Below are positions 33,101-44,180 of a stretch of 64,000 nucleotides of DNA, piece after piece. Made by a program: the position numbers and the translations under genes. The stretch is from Ciona intestinalis (Eukaryota; Chordata; Ascidiacea; Phlebobranchia; Cionidae): the NCBI RefSeq assembly GCF_000224145.3, contig NC_020167.2, positions 2,788,412 to 2,852,411 on the forward strand, in the 5' to 3' direction. Positions within the stretch are counted from its first letter, which is position 1, and each line of letters begins with the position of its first letter. The notes below the pieces were generated by a model. That model saw only the letters and a program-made list of their open reading frames with translations, was not told the DNA's origin and did no database searches.

Positions 33101-36100
33101 CTAATTGTGACCTAGTTCTAGGTTAGTGTAACATAATTACACTGAAATGAAAGTGGCTGAGGTTTATGTTGCTAAAAAGAACAAGTTATTGCTGTTTTGA
33201 ACTGTGTAGTATGAATTATGGCATATAAAGATCAAAATAACATTTTCGATAATATATATTTCTCACCAATTCATTTCCTGTAGTTTCAATAGATTTATAA
33301 AAATTGTTAACTTAATTATAATATAAAAAAGGTGTGTTTTCTATGAAGGGTTTACTTACAAAAAGCAATACGACAGTGGAACCAGCAAAAGAAAATCAAC
33401 AAAAGTTTGGTTCAAAATGTTGTGTGTGGTTTAGACAATGCTGATCAGAAAGGTAAAGTGAATTTTTCTCACCTGTTCTGTATTATTTCTGTAACTTTAT
33501 GAATTTAAAATGTTACAAAACATAAAACTATTCTATAGCATCATATGACTGATATATTGTAACAAGTTTTGGTATAAAGTAAAAAATACCGGGTTTTATT
33601 GTTAAAACAGATTTAACAGCTTTTTCTGTTGAAGAATTATTTTCTAAGTCTTTTTATAATTCTGAAATGAGGGTAGAACTAGAAAATAAATCAGGTATTT
33701 TTAATCTTAATGCAGTATCAGCTTGGATGACATTACGAATGATGACACTTTACCACAGCGATCCAATCACAGCGTGCCACATCATTGAAAATTGGAAAAC
33801 TTCCAACTGTGACCAATCCCTTATCACTTTACAGGTGAATAATAAAAACTAAATAAATCAAAACTGCCAAACATGATTGAATCTCATCGTAAAGTAAAAT
33901 ATTTTTTTTTTTTTTCAACAACTGTTTTACTCTGTTGCTTTATCAATGCTTTTAACCCTACTTTTACATTGTTATATTTGTTTTTTTGCAATTTTTGTAC
34001 TTATTTTTCTTTTTTGATATTTTTATATTTTTTATCCTTAGTTTAATGATTATAAATGTATATAATGGAAGTTCCATCTTGTTTACATAGGTTGATATGA
34101 TTTGCTCAGTAGGACAAGTTGCACAAAATCTTAATTCAACTGATAAGAAAGCAGTGCTGGGTAAGTTATGCTTGTAGTATAGAAACACATTTGAATTGTA
34201 ATAAAAATTTTCATATTTTAAAACTATTTAAAAATAATGGTTAAGCCTATTATTCATTTTCTTAAAATTGATAATTCCTATTATTTTTAGAATACTTTCA
34301 TTCTCAACATGTTTGGAAAGTGGAATACTTTTAAGTTTAGTTTAATTTAAGTCAATTTCTTCAATTTCCTAACATTTTTTATGTTTGAATCATTTTTTTA
34401 AGTTTGAAACATTTTTTTTCAGCGAGATTAGCTACCAGCATTGAGACATATACATGCCCGATTCATCTTATCAACCACACTTGTGAAGCGATCGAAAAAT
34501 TTCACCAAGCCATCCATGATAATGATAAAGATTCAACGGTGATTTTAATATTGTTTATTTTTTTTTGTGGGTGAGGTCCTTCTGGGATTTAGGCCAGATT
34601 TGGCATATTACCCCAACACCTGGAAAGCCCAATTAAGTCTTCTTGCGACCAGTGTTACTTCATCTCGAACTCCATCGACATCACAGTCCAACCAACTCCA
34701 TCTTCGACGCACAATATTGTTAACTTCGTCAAAAAGTATAAAATTATGAATATGTTGCTTTCAATACATTGTTACAAACATTTGTTCTCCAACGTTTTCC
34801 TTGCAACTCATTCAAATTTCATTAAAACAATAATTAAATATTTTTTTCATAAATAGTAAATGTATTTTTTTATTAAAATATAAATGACTTACTAAACTAT
34901 TCATCTGTGTGATTTCATCAACAACCCTTTTATATACCTCACAGACATCCATGATGAAATGGACGGAGAAAGTTTTAAATACTACTGACCGATGGATGCA
35001 TGATATTATGACATCATCAAAGTATGACAATGATTTGTTGGTAAGTAAAAATCTAAGAATAAAACACTTTATAATCTATTCTATATGGGTGAGGTCCTAC
35101 AGCATGCTACTCCATAAAACTTAACATTTAGGACAGAGTTGGCGCGTTAATCTGACACCCAAGGTGCTATAACTTAATAGTGACCACTGGGTTGTAGGCA
35201 ACAATCCTAAATATTTTTCCCAAGCACACATACACCAAAATAACTAAAAAATTTGCAAAAAAAGCTTAAAACAAGATTGAATCTTAAAATGTAGTCTGAA
35301 GCGTTGTTAATGAATGTTCAAAAGTGATATACACAATATTATTAGTACCAAGTATGGAACCTGTATCGTTTAGTCACAACATAATATTAAAATCCCAGGT
35401 AACTCACTTGTACACAGTTGGTGACTTGGCACAAAGACACCCGGACAAAGTTCCAAAATCTTTATTATTTTCTGTACAAGCTTTGCTTACCAATCCAAAT
35501 ACTGTGGATCAAACTGGTTAGTGAGATTTCCATTTATTTATAAGGAAAAGTTATAAAATTTACAAAAAAAATCTATTTTAGGATAAAATTTAATTATGAA
35601 ACCTAAAATCTAAACTCTGACTACAACTGTGCCATTTTGTGTCCGAAATCAAGCAAAAACTGTGACTTTCCAAATGGTTTTAAATGAATCTGTTATGCCT
35701 TCCTGCAGTTTCCATTGGTTGGAAGACGTAATTTTTTTTAGCAAATAGAATACAATTAATCTACGTTTTTTTACACTTCAACTATTATTTTTGTTTTTAG
35801 GTCCCAAGTTTACCTTTCATAACATTTTTCCCTACATCACTGGTTTATTTTGGACCCAAATATGTTTTCCATTGCTTTGGGTGCTTGGGTATCCTAATGA
35901 AATTACCTTTTTTAAATTTACACAAAAACTTATTTTTTCTAGCATCAAACAGCCAGGTTTTGTCGCAACCCTTATCTCAGTTCCGATCTGGGGAAATTCC
36001 CTCTTCTATCAGAGCTCACACAATTTTTAACCTCGGTCGAATTTGTTTCCGGAACAAAAAACTCGCAAAGAAATGCGTTCCTGCCATAGCCAGGTGACCT

Positions 36101-39100
36101 TATTTTTACTTGAAATTTATTTCCAAAAAAATATTTTGGTCACAAATTTTTTTCTATATATTTCCAACTTTTTTAACTAATATAAAACTTGTATTAAAAC
36201 AGATTAGAGGAAACCATGATTTTAAATATTTAAAAAAAATGGCAAATCTTACAAACTATTTACACACACTTAACAAGCTTTGTACCTATGTGTAATATTT
36301 CACAGGGAACTTGAGATTTGCGAAAACGAAGCCGTTCGTAACAACGTCCTGATTGTCCTCACCGATTTGTGTGTCATTGAAACACAACTTGTTGATCCGT
36401 GAGTTCATTTCGTTTTATTTTTAAACTAAAAAAACGAAATACGTTAAATTGGCTTTTGTTTATTGGTTTAAACCATTAGTTTTATAGTAGGGTTGGGTAA
36501 GACGGGACATGTTTTGATCTTTTTTTATCGTCCCATTTGGTATTAAACAAGGAACATTCACTGGGAACTGTGCATAAAAAAGCTGTGTTAGTTGTCAACA
36601 CAAGACTTCCAAATACGGTATAGTAGGGTGAGAAAAGATGGGACACATTTGGTAGTGAACAAAGAAAATTTACATTAAATATATTGACAGCCAAGCAACT
36701 ATGAAAGAGAGTTGTTAATTGTTCAAAACACAGTCAGGAAACATAAAATTTAAGTGCTAATGATATCCCATCTTACCCCACGATACTATATACACCTGGC
36801 AGTCACACAGTAACTCTTAAATTCAACAAATCTATATATGTATTGTTCCAGTTTTCTATCAGACATGGCAACTTGTCTTGGTGATGAGTCAGCAGTTATT
36901 CGAAAACACGCAGTCGTCTTAATCAGCAGTTTATTACGGGTAAGACAAAAATTAAACGGCACAAAGAAATGAAACAAAAACTCCAATTTTTTGAAAAAAA
37001 AACAAACTTTAAACTAAGTTTTTCTGAACAACTGTCTAGGCAGACAATGCTTTATTCGTTGGTTAAGTAAAAGTTAGGTTAAAACATAAAAATTGTTTGA
37101 AGTGTGCTTTCTTCTTGCCATTAAGTTTTGTTGTAATATCTACAGCCTTGTGTACAACTCAACAGAGCTACCACGCTCCGTGTATATTCACCAATCCCCC
37201 TTTTATTTATACTCCATGTATAAAATCACCAACCCCCGTTTATTTATTCTTAAATTTTAATGCTGTTGTTTTTTTAAAACATTAATAATATTTCACACAC
37301 AAAGGGCAAAACATGGTTAAATTTTAAAATGTACAGTCCGAATCATTTATGATATGATAAAATTTATACGTCTAAACTTATGTTACTATGTTAAAATCAA
37401 CCACAGAGAGAATTCATCAAATGGAAGGGAACACTTCTGTTCAAGTTCCTACACGCAATTTGTGACACAAACTCAGACATTAGAACGTTATCTCGCTATT
37501 GTCTGCTGGACCAACTTCTGCGTGGACAATCTGCTGGCGACCTTTTCTTCAGGAACTTTATCGCTTGCCTGTTTTACTTCAATGATTATAACGGACATAG
37601 TGTGCATAGGTTTAAAAAGTCAGAAAGGTAAAATTTCAGGTGGAATGTCGGAAATGTGATTTTTAATTGTAAAGATTGTCTGCAGTTTATTCTTTGCCTA
37701 TTTTATTGGTATATTTGCACATTCATTGACATTTTTTTTGCCTGGTTCATTTTTTATGTTCAAAAATAAACCTATTATATGTAGGCTGGGGAAAGATAGG
37801 ACACCTTCAGCACATAATATTCAAATCCTGTTCGTGTTTTAAACAATTAACAATGGTTCAGGGAGTTCTGAGGATTTGGTTTTATAATTCTTTGAATGCT
37901 CTCTGTTTACTATCGAATGGGACAATAAAATGGAATAAAAAGGTGTCCCATCTTCTCCCACCCTACTATATTATGTTTTAAACTCAAATAAATTAAGCAG
38001 TATCCATGTTGTATTATTTCTGTTTCAAATATTTCAACAGACTAATTAATATACGGTTTTCCCACACAGAGAGAAAAAGTTGTTTAACTTGTCTGGCACC
38101 CCTGGGTTGGAGAAAAGGATGGAAATTTATGAATTTCTGCTCGAAAATATGATTGATGAACATAGAATTAATCTCACAATGAAACTTTGTGAAGATGTAC
38201 TAGGTATTATCTGTTTTAAGAAGTGTTTAAAATGTCATGTACATAAATCCTTAGTTATTCCGTTTGCACTTTCTTAAATCTACTTATTTAATGAAAAGTC
38301 ACTGGAATGAAGTAAATTTCTATTTATTCCAATTTTTTCTCCGGTCTTACAGGTGCAGTTGTTGACAAGGTTATTCCTTTAAACAAAGAAACGCAGCACA
38401 TACTGACAGACTGCTTGGCAGTTCTCTGTTGTAAGGTATGTAGTTTTTTAAATATGAAGTAAGAAAAGCTGGCACTTTTAAAACACTGCATGTATTTTAA
38501 CATACCAATCTACTAAAAATGGAACAGTGATTTTCGCGCCTGCCTCTAACCCACAAGTTACATGGCTCTGCTACCCTTGTTGGCGTACGTGTTCTTGGGC
38601 AACTCACTTAACCGCAATTTCTCCAACCCAGTGGTCACTAATAAGTTAAATTGTCAGCCATACAATGAAATAAATATTAAAATTCCAGAAATAATAACAA
38701 CAACAAGCCACAAACATTACATACATGGAAACTCTTAAGCCAAGAGGTGTATGAAACATAACATCCTTGTATAACTAGTTACCTTCATACGTTCAAAACA
38801 ACTTATTTTGTTAATGTTTTTTAGTTTAAAAACAGTAAAAAATACGAATGTGTTTAATTTAAAAAATAAAAAAGTGTGTAATATTTTTCAATTAAAAAAA
38901 AACAATATGTAACAATTTTCAATTAGGAAATCCGTCTAAAATGTTTAAAGACAAAAGAAGATGGAGATGATGATGTCATCATGTCAACTCAAGCGGAAAG
39001 GGGTGCAGCGTTGAAAAATGAAATCAATCAGAAAATTATATCACAGGTTTGCTGAATATTTTACAATATTATTTCTACCATTTTCCACAAATGTCTGCTT

Positions 39101-42100
39101 ATTCTGTGGTTGTATTTTATTTAGTGTATTTTTAATATAAAATGTTATAAAATGAAATTTTTATTGTGCAGATACTTTAAAAAGCCTGTTGTTTAGTTTA
39201 GGTAAAAATCTTGTAGTTAGAATTTATTGTTACACTCTTGTTAGATGATAAGTCTGATTTTCTTGAAATTATTTTGACTTTGAAATTACCACTAATTTTC
39301 TGCAAACAATGTGTGCTTTGACATGGTTTTTTATATTTTTCAATTCTAATATACTCTTTCGTTATGTTATAACATTCATGTTAAATTTCAGGTTGTGAAA
39401 GAAAACCTTGTTCAAAACATCATCCCAATTATTATTGGTTTAAAGAATATGCTGGTTGAAATACACAGCCCATTAGTTAAGAATGTTATGCTATACCTGA
39501 AGGTTAGTGTAATCTGAAAAGTTAGATAGTTTTTTTTCAAACACAGATTTACAAATTGACAGAAGAAGTCTTTTTTATGGTAAATACCTTGTAATAAATA
39601 AATGTAACTTACTTTATCCTCGAGTGGCCGGAAAAGGCGACAGTCGTTATAACACGGGTGTTCATACAACTCGTGCCAGCTTATGGTTTACCATGTATGT
39701 TAATTTGTGGAAATTTTTTTTTAAGTATGGCTGATAATTTGGACTTTGGAAATCCCATGCAATGGGAAATCCCATGCTAACCACTTTGCCCAGCACTTTT
39801 GGAATGGATTATTCACATGTGACATGAGATACTGACATGGATTACTCACGTAAACCAATATTAGATAAATATTGATTGTAAATCAATGACACATAGGTTA
39901 TTGTTTAATTCGTTAAATGTTGTTGAAATCAAATAATCGATAAATTTTAAAATCTCTTTCTTGCTTGTTGTGAATGAAATATTCACATATACTATGTTGC
40001 TTTCCTTTATACTGAAATGTACTAAAAAAATCAACAAAGTTTACTGAAAATACAATGTAGTAGAGTGGAGTAAAATGGGACATTTTCGTTTATCGTCCGT
40101 CGTCCCATTTGATAGTGAAAACAAAATATTTCAAACAATTCTATAACTGAAAGCCTCGTGACTTTAAAAAATGCATTAGTAAATGTTCAAACCCATTTGG
40201 GAAATATGGGATTTAGGTTCTGAATGTATCCCATATTACCCCACAGTACTCTAAAACTTAACATTACGAATCCCATATTTCCTCCAGGAAGTGATGCAGG
40301 AATATCGGACAGAGGTTCAAGCGATCCTCACCTCTGATAAACAACTTGCATCCGAGATCGAATTTGATCTAAAGAGGTTCGAGAGGGAGGAGCAGGAAAG
40401 AGAGGAGCAAATGAGGAGGAGGAATGTAAGTTTTTCTTTTATTTAGTCAGTGGTTTTCAAATGTTGCAATGCCCTTATGTTTCATTTTAAGATTTCAATA
40501 TGTACATATAAAGGCATCATATATTCATATTTATGTGGACCCAGTAATACTACCAACTTTACTAGCCTGCACATCACATATTATTTTTATTTTGTTAAAT
40601 CAATTAACATGACAATAAAGATGCAAACGAATTAACAAATAGCTGATGCAATGCAAACTTTTTTAATGCAATAAAAAGAGTTTTAAGGCCAAAACATTTA
40701 TTATTTTTGCATTTATTTTTATTTTTACAAAACAGGTTGAAAACATTCCTCCAATGGCAGCAACACCAAGAACTGGTTTGTACATGTTTTAGTGGGAATT
40801 CTTTTTAAAATATTATAAAAATATGAGTTTGTTCTTTTTTAAAAACAATATAAAAATATGAGTTTGTTCTTTTTTAAAAACAATATAAAAAATTTCTAAT
40901 ACCAAACTTCCCCAAACTTTTTGCTCGCAACCTTCTAAATAATTTTCCAAAATTTTCTGTAGTCCTTCATCGTTATAATGGATGCAGTACTTTGTAAAAT
41001 TGGTAAACTTTCGGCAAGATCCGAAGATTGGTAGGCAAATTGTGACTCATAGTTTGGAAATATCTGTTACAGACCAAAATTAATTCTTTAACGACAAATG
41101 TTATTTAAAGTTTTTTCACCATACAAGGTTTTTTCCATCCACAGCAACACAACATTATTTTAACGCACATGAACTAACATGTTATACAGCTGCTGATCAT
41201 GTAACACCTCAAACCCCAATGAGAGCAACCCCCAATATACCATTCTCTCCACACAATCCAGTGACAGCCACAACATCTGCTCGAAGGTAACTTGCAAAAT
41301 ATTTTAGGTTTTGTTGCCGAATAAAAAAATTAGAACACACTTTTCATGAATTGCGTTTAAAAGTTAAATTTTAAACCTTTAGATCAAAATGAAACAAATT
41401 GTTTTCTAGTTTGAAATCAATTTATCTAAGTTTAAAAGTTCTTTTTCAGAAATTGGCCAATGAACATTGAAGGAATAGTTCGTTCCGCTCGGAAAACTCT
41501 CGGAAACGTTGTACGACCTTTGACCCCAGCACGTCAACCAACAACAGTAATAACTTTAACTGCTCCGTCAGTTCCAGAAAGTTCTCTTTCCTCAAATACA
41601 AACATTCCACCCCATCCTGCCACCCCAACACAGGAGACATATGAGTCGTCTAATGAAGCACGAGCTGCATCCACACCATGTATGTCACATCATGTAATAA
41701 TTCAGATTAATGTTTAAGGTTACTATCAAGCTAAATGTTACTACCAGAGTGCGTTCTTGGGTTAGAGGCTTAATGGTAACAGTAAGCCTGTTTATATTTT
41801 GTTTATATTTTCGGTGGCTTAATGGTAACGTTAAGACTCTAAGGAGTTACTATTAAGTTGTCTGAATGGGCGGTATAAACCCAAAAATGAATGCAACTTG
41901 GTTTATTATTCTTGTGTTGTGTGGCAGGACAAGTCAGTCATGAATGAATGAATGTAACTTACTTTATCCCGGCGTGGCCGGAAAACGACAGTCGTTATCA
42001 CACGGGTTTAACACCTCGTGTCCGCTTACGAGTTACCATGTGTGTTACTTTGTGGGTGATTATTTTTTTTGGATTTTTTTTTATGATAATTTGACNNNNN

Positions 42101-42905
42101 NNNNNNNNNNNNNNNNNNNNNNNNNNNNNNNNNNNNNNNNNNNNNTTTGGACAACCCATTAGTGACCACTGGGTTGGAGCAATTGTCGTTAAGTGTCTTG
42201 CTCAAGGACACATACGCCCACAATGGTAGCAGCGTTGAGCCTTGAACCCATTATCTCTGGGTTACAGGCAGGCACGCTAACCACTTTGCCACGGCGCCGG
42301 ACCCGTCATTATAACACAAATGTTGTTTTCGCTTCTGAGTTACCACTAAAGTAACATGTGGGTGTATATTTAAACGTCTGAGTTGTCACCTACAAAGTTG
42401 AATATTATAACCTGTTAACTCACAACAGTGAACAGACAAAGTGTTTGCAAAACTACACCTATTCCCTGCCATGTAAGAATAAATGAGTAGTTATATCCAA
42501 AATCAACCTCTACTATACTATACAGGTGCCGATAAAAACGGCGAAATCACGTTCTTAGCAAAAGACATTAGTGCCATCATATCACCAACTGCTTCTAAAC
42601 CAAAGAAAAAGAAACGTCTGCTGTTACTGCCGCATCCTGAAGAGTGAGTACTAATATATGTCAATTAAGTTGTTTATATTTTTGGTGTATTTTTGCATTT
42701 TTATTCTAGTATCAAAAGTTTTGTATATTACCCTAAATGTGCACAATGCAGCGACTTAAAATTATTAAAAAAATGTTTGTTATTTTTTTTATTTCTAAGG
42801 TGTCCCCTGCCAGTTCCGTGGGACGTGACGTCACCCAGTCCTCACAGGGCGTCGCGCATAAGGCGGCAATATGCTCGTTCCCACGATACCACCAACCCTA
42901 CCTGA
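24121..42905 (+). CDS. NCAPD3: Condensin-2 complex subunit D3 (35 exons, complete)
   Basis: HEAT-repeat subunit of condensin II, acting in nuclear chromosome condensation. Exons: 24121-24181, 24605-24744, 25220-25382, 25880-26022, 26530-26703, 27247-27302, 27369-27450, 27754-27951, 28059-28184, 28398-28526, 30226-30350, 31220-31284, 31550-31758, 32312-32410, 32902-33011, 33349-33452, 33611-33834, 34091-34160, 34423-34538, 34945-35040, 35399-35516, 35943-36093, 36306-36398, 36852-36939, 37407-37627, 38070-38203, 38353-38435, 38927-39046, 39392-39502, 40288-40425, 40736-40775, 41145-41286, 41450-41679, 42526-42643, 42800-42905. They sum to 4383 bases, 1460 residues (about 1500 in vertebrates), with every junction in phase. 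Diagnostic segments are IPSSIRAHTIFNLGRICF, RELEICENEAVRNNVLIV, NLVQNIIPIIIGLKNML and LKEVMQEYRTEVQ, then an E/R-rich helix and a Ser/Pro/Arg-rich tail with TP and SP sites, as expected for mitotic kinase control. It starts MNYNVISEGFGRLQF; exon 32 could alternatively start at 41191. Confidence 0.95.
24788..25050 (+). mobile_element. SINE in NCAPD3 intron 2, plus orientation
   Basis: The tRNA-like head starts near TAGCGCGCCTGCCTCTAA and the body has CTGCTACCATTGTGAGCAAA. It ends near AACAACTGTTGTTTTCGGCA. Confidence 0.7.
26395..26512 (+). mobile_element. SINE 3' fragment in NCAPD3 intron 4
   Basis: TTACCCACAAAGTAACATAC and GTGGATAAAGTTACATTCAT match the SINE 3' half and its ATTC tail. Confidence 0.6.
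26945..27130 (+). mobile_element. Degenerate SINE in NCAPD3 intron 5
   Basis: Only weak matches remain (GGGCAAGGCATTTTGACG, GGCATGAGGTGTATGAAACA, TAATGACTGTTGTCCTGTTG). Confidence 0.4.
29098..30062. mobile_element. 965 bp foldback (long inverted repeat) element in NCAPD3 intron 10
   Basis: It starts CATAGACTCCTTAAGATAAG and ends with the exact reverse complement. The two arms are each about 450 bp and match along their whole length with scattered mismatches (for example AAAATAGGCAAAAAAATGAC against GTCATTTTTTGCCTATTTTT). The loop is about 70 bp (about 29548-29616). It is flanked by TA-rich sequence (ATATATAT), consistent with insertion at TA. It contains no open reading frame of note, so it is non-autonomous. 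Confidence 0.9.
30515..31040 (+). mobile_element. Old SINE in NCAPD3 intron 11, split by a hAT-type element
   Basis: SINE head remnants lie left of 30567. The body (CGCTGCTACCATTGTGTGTC, CTTAACGGCAATTGCTTAAA) resumes at about 30946. Confidence 0.6.
30568..30937. mobile_element. Non-autonomous hAT-type element (370 bp) with 8 bp target-site duplication
   Basis: The termini CCGTGGTTCTCAAA and TTTGGGAACCACTG are inverted repeats of the CAGTGGTTCCCAAA type common to hAT elements. The 8 bp GTATAAGG occurs on both sides (30560-30567 and 30938-30945). Inner GC-rich arms (GCCGCGGCGCACTGGTGCGC and AGTGGCGCCGG) are also partly complementary. No transposase is encoded. Confidence 0.85.
31036..31200. 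repeat. Minisatellite, about 36 bp unit, 4-5 copies
   Basis: The unit reads approximately TTGACTATACATTACAAAAA followed by AACGTTTTCCCGATTT, repeated head to tail in NCAPD3 intron 11. Confidence 0.8.
31868..32152 (-). mobile_element. SINE in NCAPD3 intron 13, minus orientation
   Basis: It runs from AATGAATGTAACTTATTTAT to CACAATGGTAGCAGCGCTGT and a degraded head (GAGAACCACTTTGTCACAGC). Confidence 0.75.
35085..35245 (-). mobile_element. Variant SINE fragment in NCAPD3 intron 20
   Basis: It begins with a different leader (TGGGTGAGGTCCTACAGCAT) and then shares AGTGACCACTGGGTTGTAGG with the standard SINE. The same leader recurs at about 34567 and 63687. Confidence 0.5.
36484..36618. mobile_element. 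Truncated MITE in NCAPD3 intron 23
   Basis: The left end GTAGGGTTGGGTAAGACGGG and half of the body are present; its right half is replaced by the next copy. Confidence 0.65.
36619..36790. mobile_element. MITE in NCAPD3 intron 23
   Basis: The ends TATAGTAGGGTGAGAAAAGA and CATCTTACCCCACGATACTA are complementary. It follows a truncated copy directly. Confidence 0.75.
37777..37970. mobile_element. MITE in NCAPD3 intron 25
   Basis: The left end is TATATGTAGGCTGGGGAAAG and the right end CATCTTCTCCCACCCTACTA. Confidence 0.8.
38533..38790 (+). mobile_element. SINE in NCAPD3 intron 27, plus orientation
   Basis: Head CGCGCCTGCCTCTAACCCAC, body TCTCCAACCCAGTGGTCACT, 3' part ACATCCTTGTATAACTAGTT. Confidence 0.7.
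39594..39800 (-). mobile_element. SINE in NCAPD3 intron 29, internally deleted
   Basis: Tail and body (GTAACTTACTTTATCCTCGA, CGACAGTCGTTATAACACGG) are good. The middle is replaced, and only CATGCTAACCACTTTGCCCA remains of the head. Confidence 0.7.
40056..40252. mobile_element. MITE in NCAPD3 intron 29
   Basis: The ends GTAGTAGAGTGGAGTAAAAT and CCATATTACCCCACAGTACT are complementary. Confidence 0.75.
41942..42302 (-). mobile_element. Full-length SINE in NCAPD3 intron 33, containing an assembly gap
   Basis: This copy has the clearest tRNA-derived head: read on the minus strand it has GCCGTGGCAAAGTGGTTAGC (A-box region) and GGGTTCAAGGCTCAACG (B-box region). It ends in the ATTC-type tail at the left. 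Confidence 0.85.
42096..42145. other. Assembly gap (50 N) within a SINE
   Basis: Fifty N. Other SINE copies have only about 10-25 bp (a T-rich run) here, so the true gap is probably small. Confidence 0.95.
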
Positions 42906-44180
42906 GTCTTAGAATAATTGTTAATAGTATAATAATAAGTCACGCTGAGCGCATGGTCACGATTAATACCGTCGGAAACAACGCGATACTTTTCGTTGAA
43001 TTTCGTTCATATTTAGCTCTACAGGGGAGATTGACCGTCTGTGGTTTTTAATGTACTGATTAAACAGCTCCCAGCAGGTTGGCTTTATGTGTATGTGTAA
43101 ATCAGGGCAGCGTAACTATGTCAAAGACGATCAAACTGAACATGGCGAAATTTGCGTTGACAAGTAGCGACAGTCTACTGACGAGCTGGCTATATTGCGA
43201 CCGCATGTTGTACAGTTTTTGGCCATTACTGGAACTTCCCTTCAATGTTTCAACAGTAAGCCTTCATGATGGCAAGGTCATAGCTTTGTAATAGCACTTG
43301 TCACCACTTCTTACCAGTTGAAAACGTTCGTGAATGAACCACTCTGTTGGTACTTACTGTTTACAGTCAGTTGTCGTATTTTAAAATAGTCCAGATCTGT
43401 AGGATAGAGACCTAAAAGTTTAAAGTATTTTCGGTCGTTATATTACCGCAGCTTAGAGCAGGATAGTAAAACAAAGTCCGAAACTATATTATAGTAGGCT
43501 ACCTATCATGTTTATCACCTACAATAAAGGTTACTACTGGATTGTCTAAAATCTTTAATTATCAGCCACGCATAAAAAAATCAAAAATATCACCCACAAA
43601 GTGACATACTTCGTCGCCTAACTCAAAAGCAGAACACCTCGTGTTTAACGTCTGTCGTTTACCAGGTTTACTATATCCATAGTACATTTAAGGTAGTAAG
43701 ATATAAAGGTTAGGCTATTCATTGATGTGTACCATTTGTTGCAGATGTAGTGAAAATCTATGAGTTGACTTGTTGAAGCGGAAGATTTTAGCCTATTCCT
43801 AATTTACTGAAGTATTAAGGTTGAATATTACACGTCTAGCAGTTATACAGAAACCATTCATTGTGTATACTTTTTAATTACATGGCTTGCCACGATTTCC
43901 TTTGTCGGGAATATCAGGAAACGTCTGTTCAATAATATCAGCCCCGTCAGTTTTACAGAAAGACAATTGTATTTGATTAATGGCCGTTTTCTGGTGTGCG
44001 TTTTATGCCAAACCATTTAACGTACATTAAGACAAGAAGAGCCACAATTAGATCATCTGAACATCGACTCTAACGAGTTTACTATAGTTGGTATGCCCTG
44101 TAGACAGTAGGCCTCGTTAATTTTACAAAGACAGTTTAACGCAAGTAGACTATTTGAAGAAGCAACCAGTACTTACGACA
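42906..44180. other. Spacer between NCAPD3 and the sulfotransferase gene
   Basis: It includes the NCAPD3 3' UTR and a plus-oriented SINE fragment (about 43545-43665, ATCACCCACAAAGTGACATA). An AATAAA occurs at 43523-43528, far from the stop. No further gene is seen. Confidence 0.4.

Noticed and set aside
35791-36030. 79-codon plus-strand open frame
   Set aside because: It covers intron plus NCAPD3 exon 22 in the wrong frame.
43079-43291. 70-codon plus-strand open frame after NCAPD3
   Set aside because: It lies in the probable 3' UTR region, with no homology recognised and no splice context.
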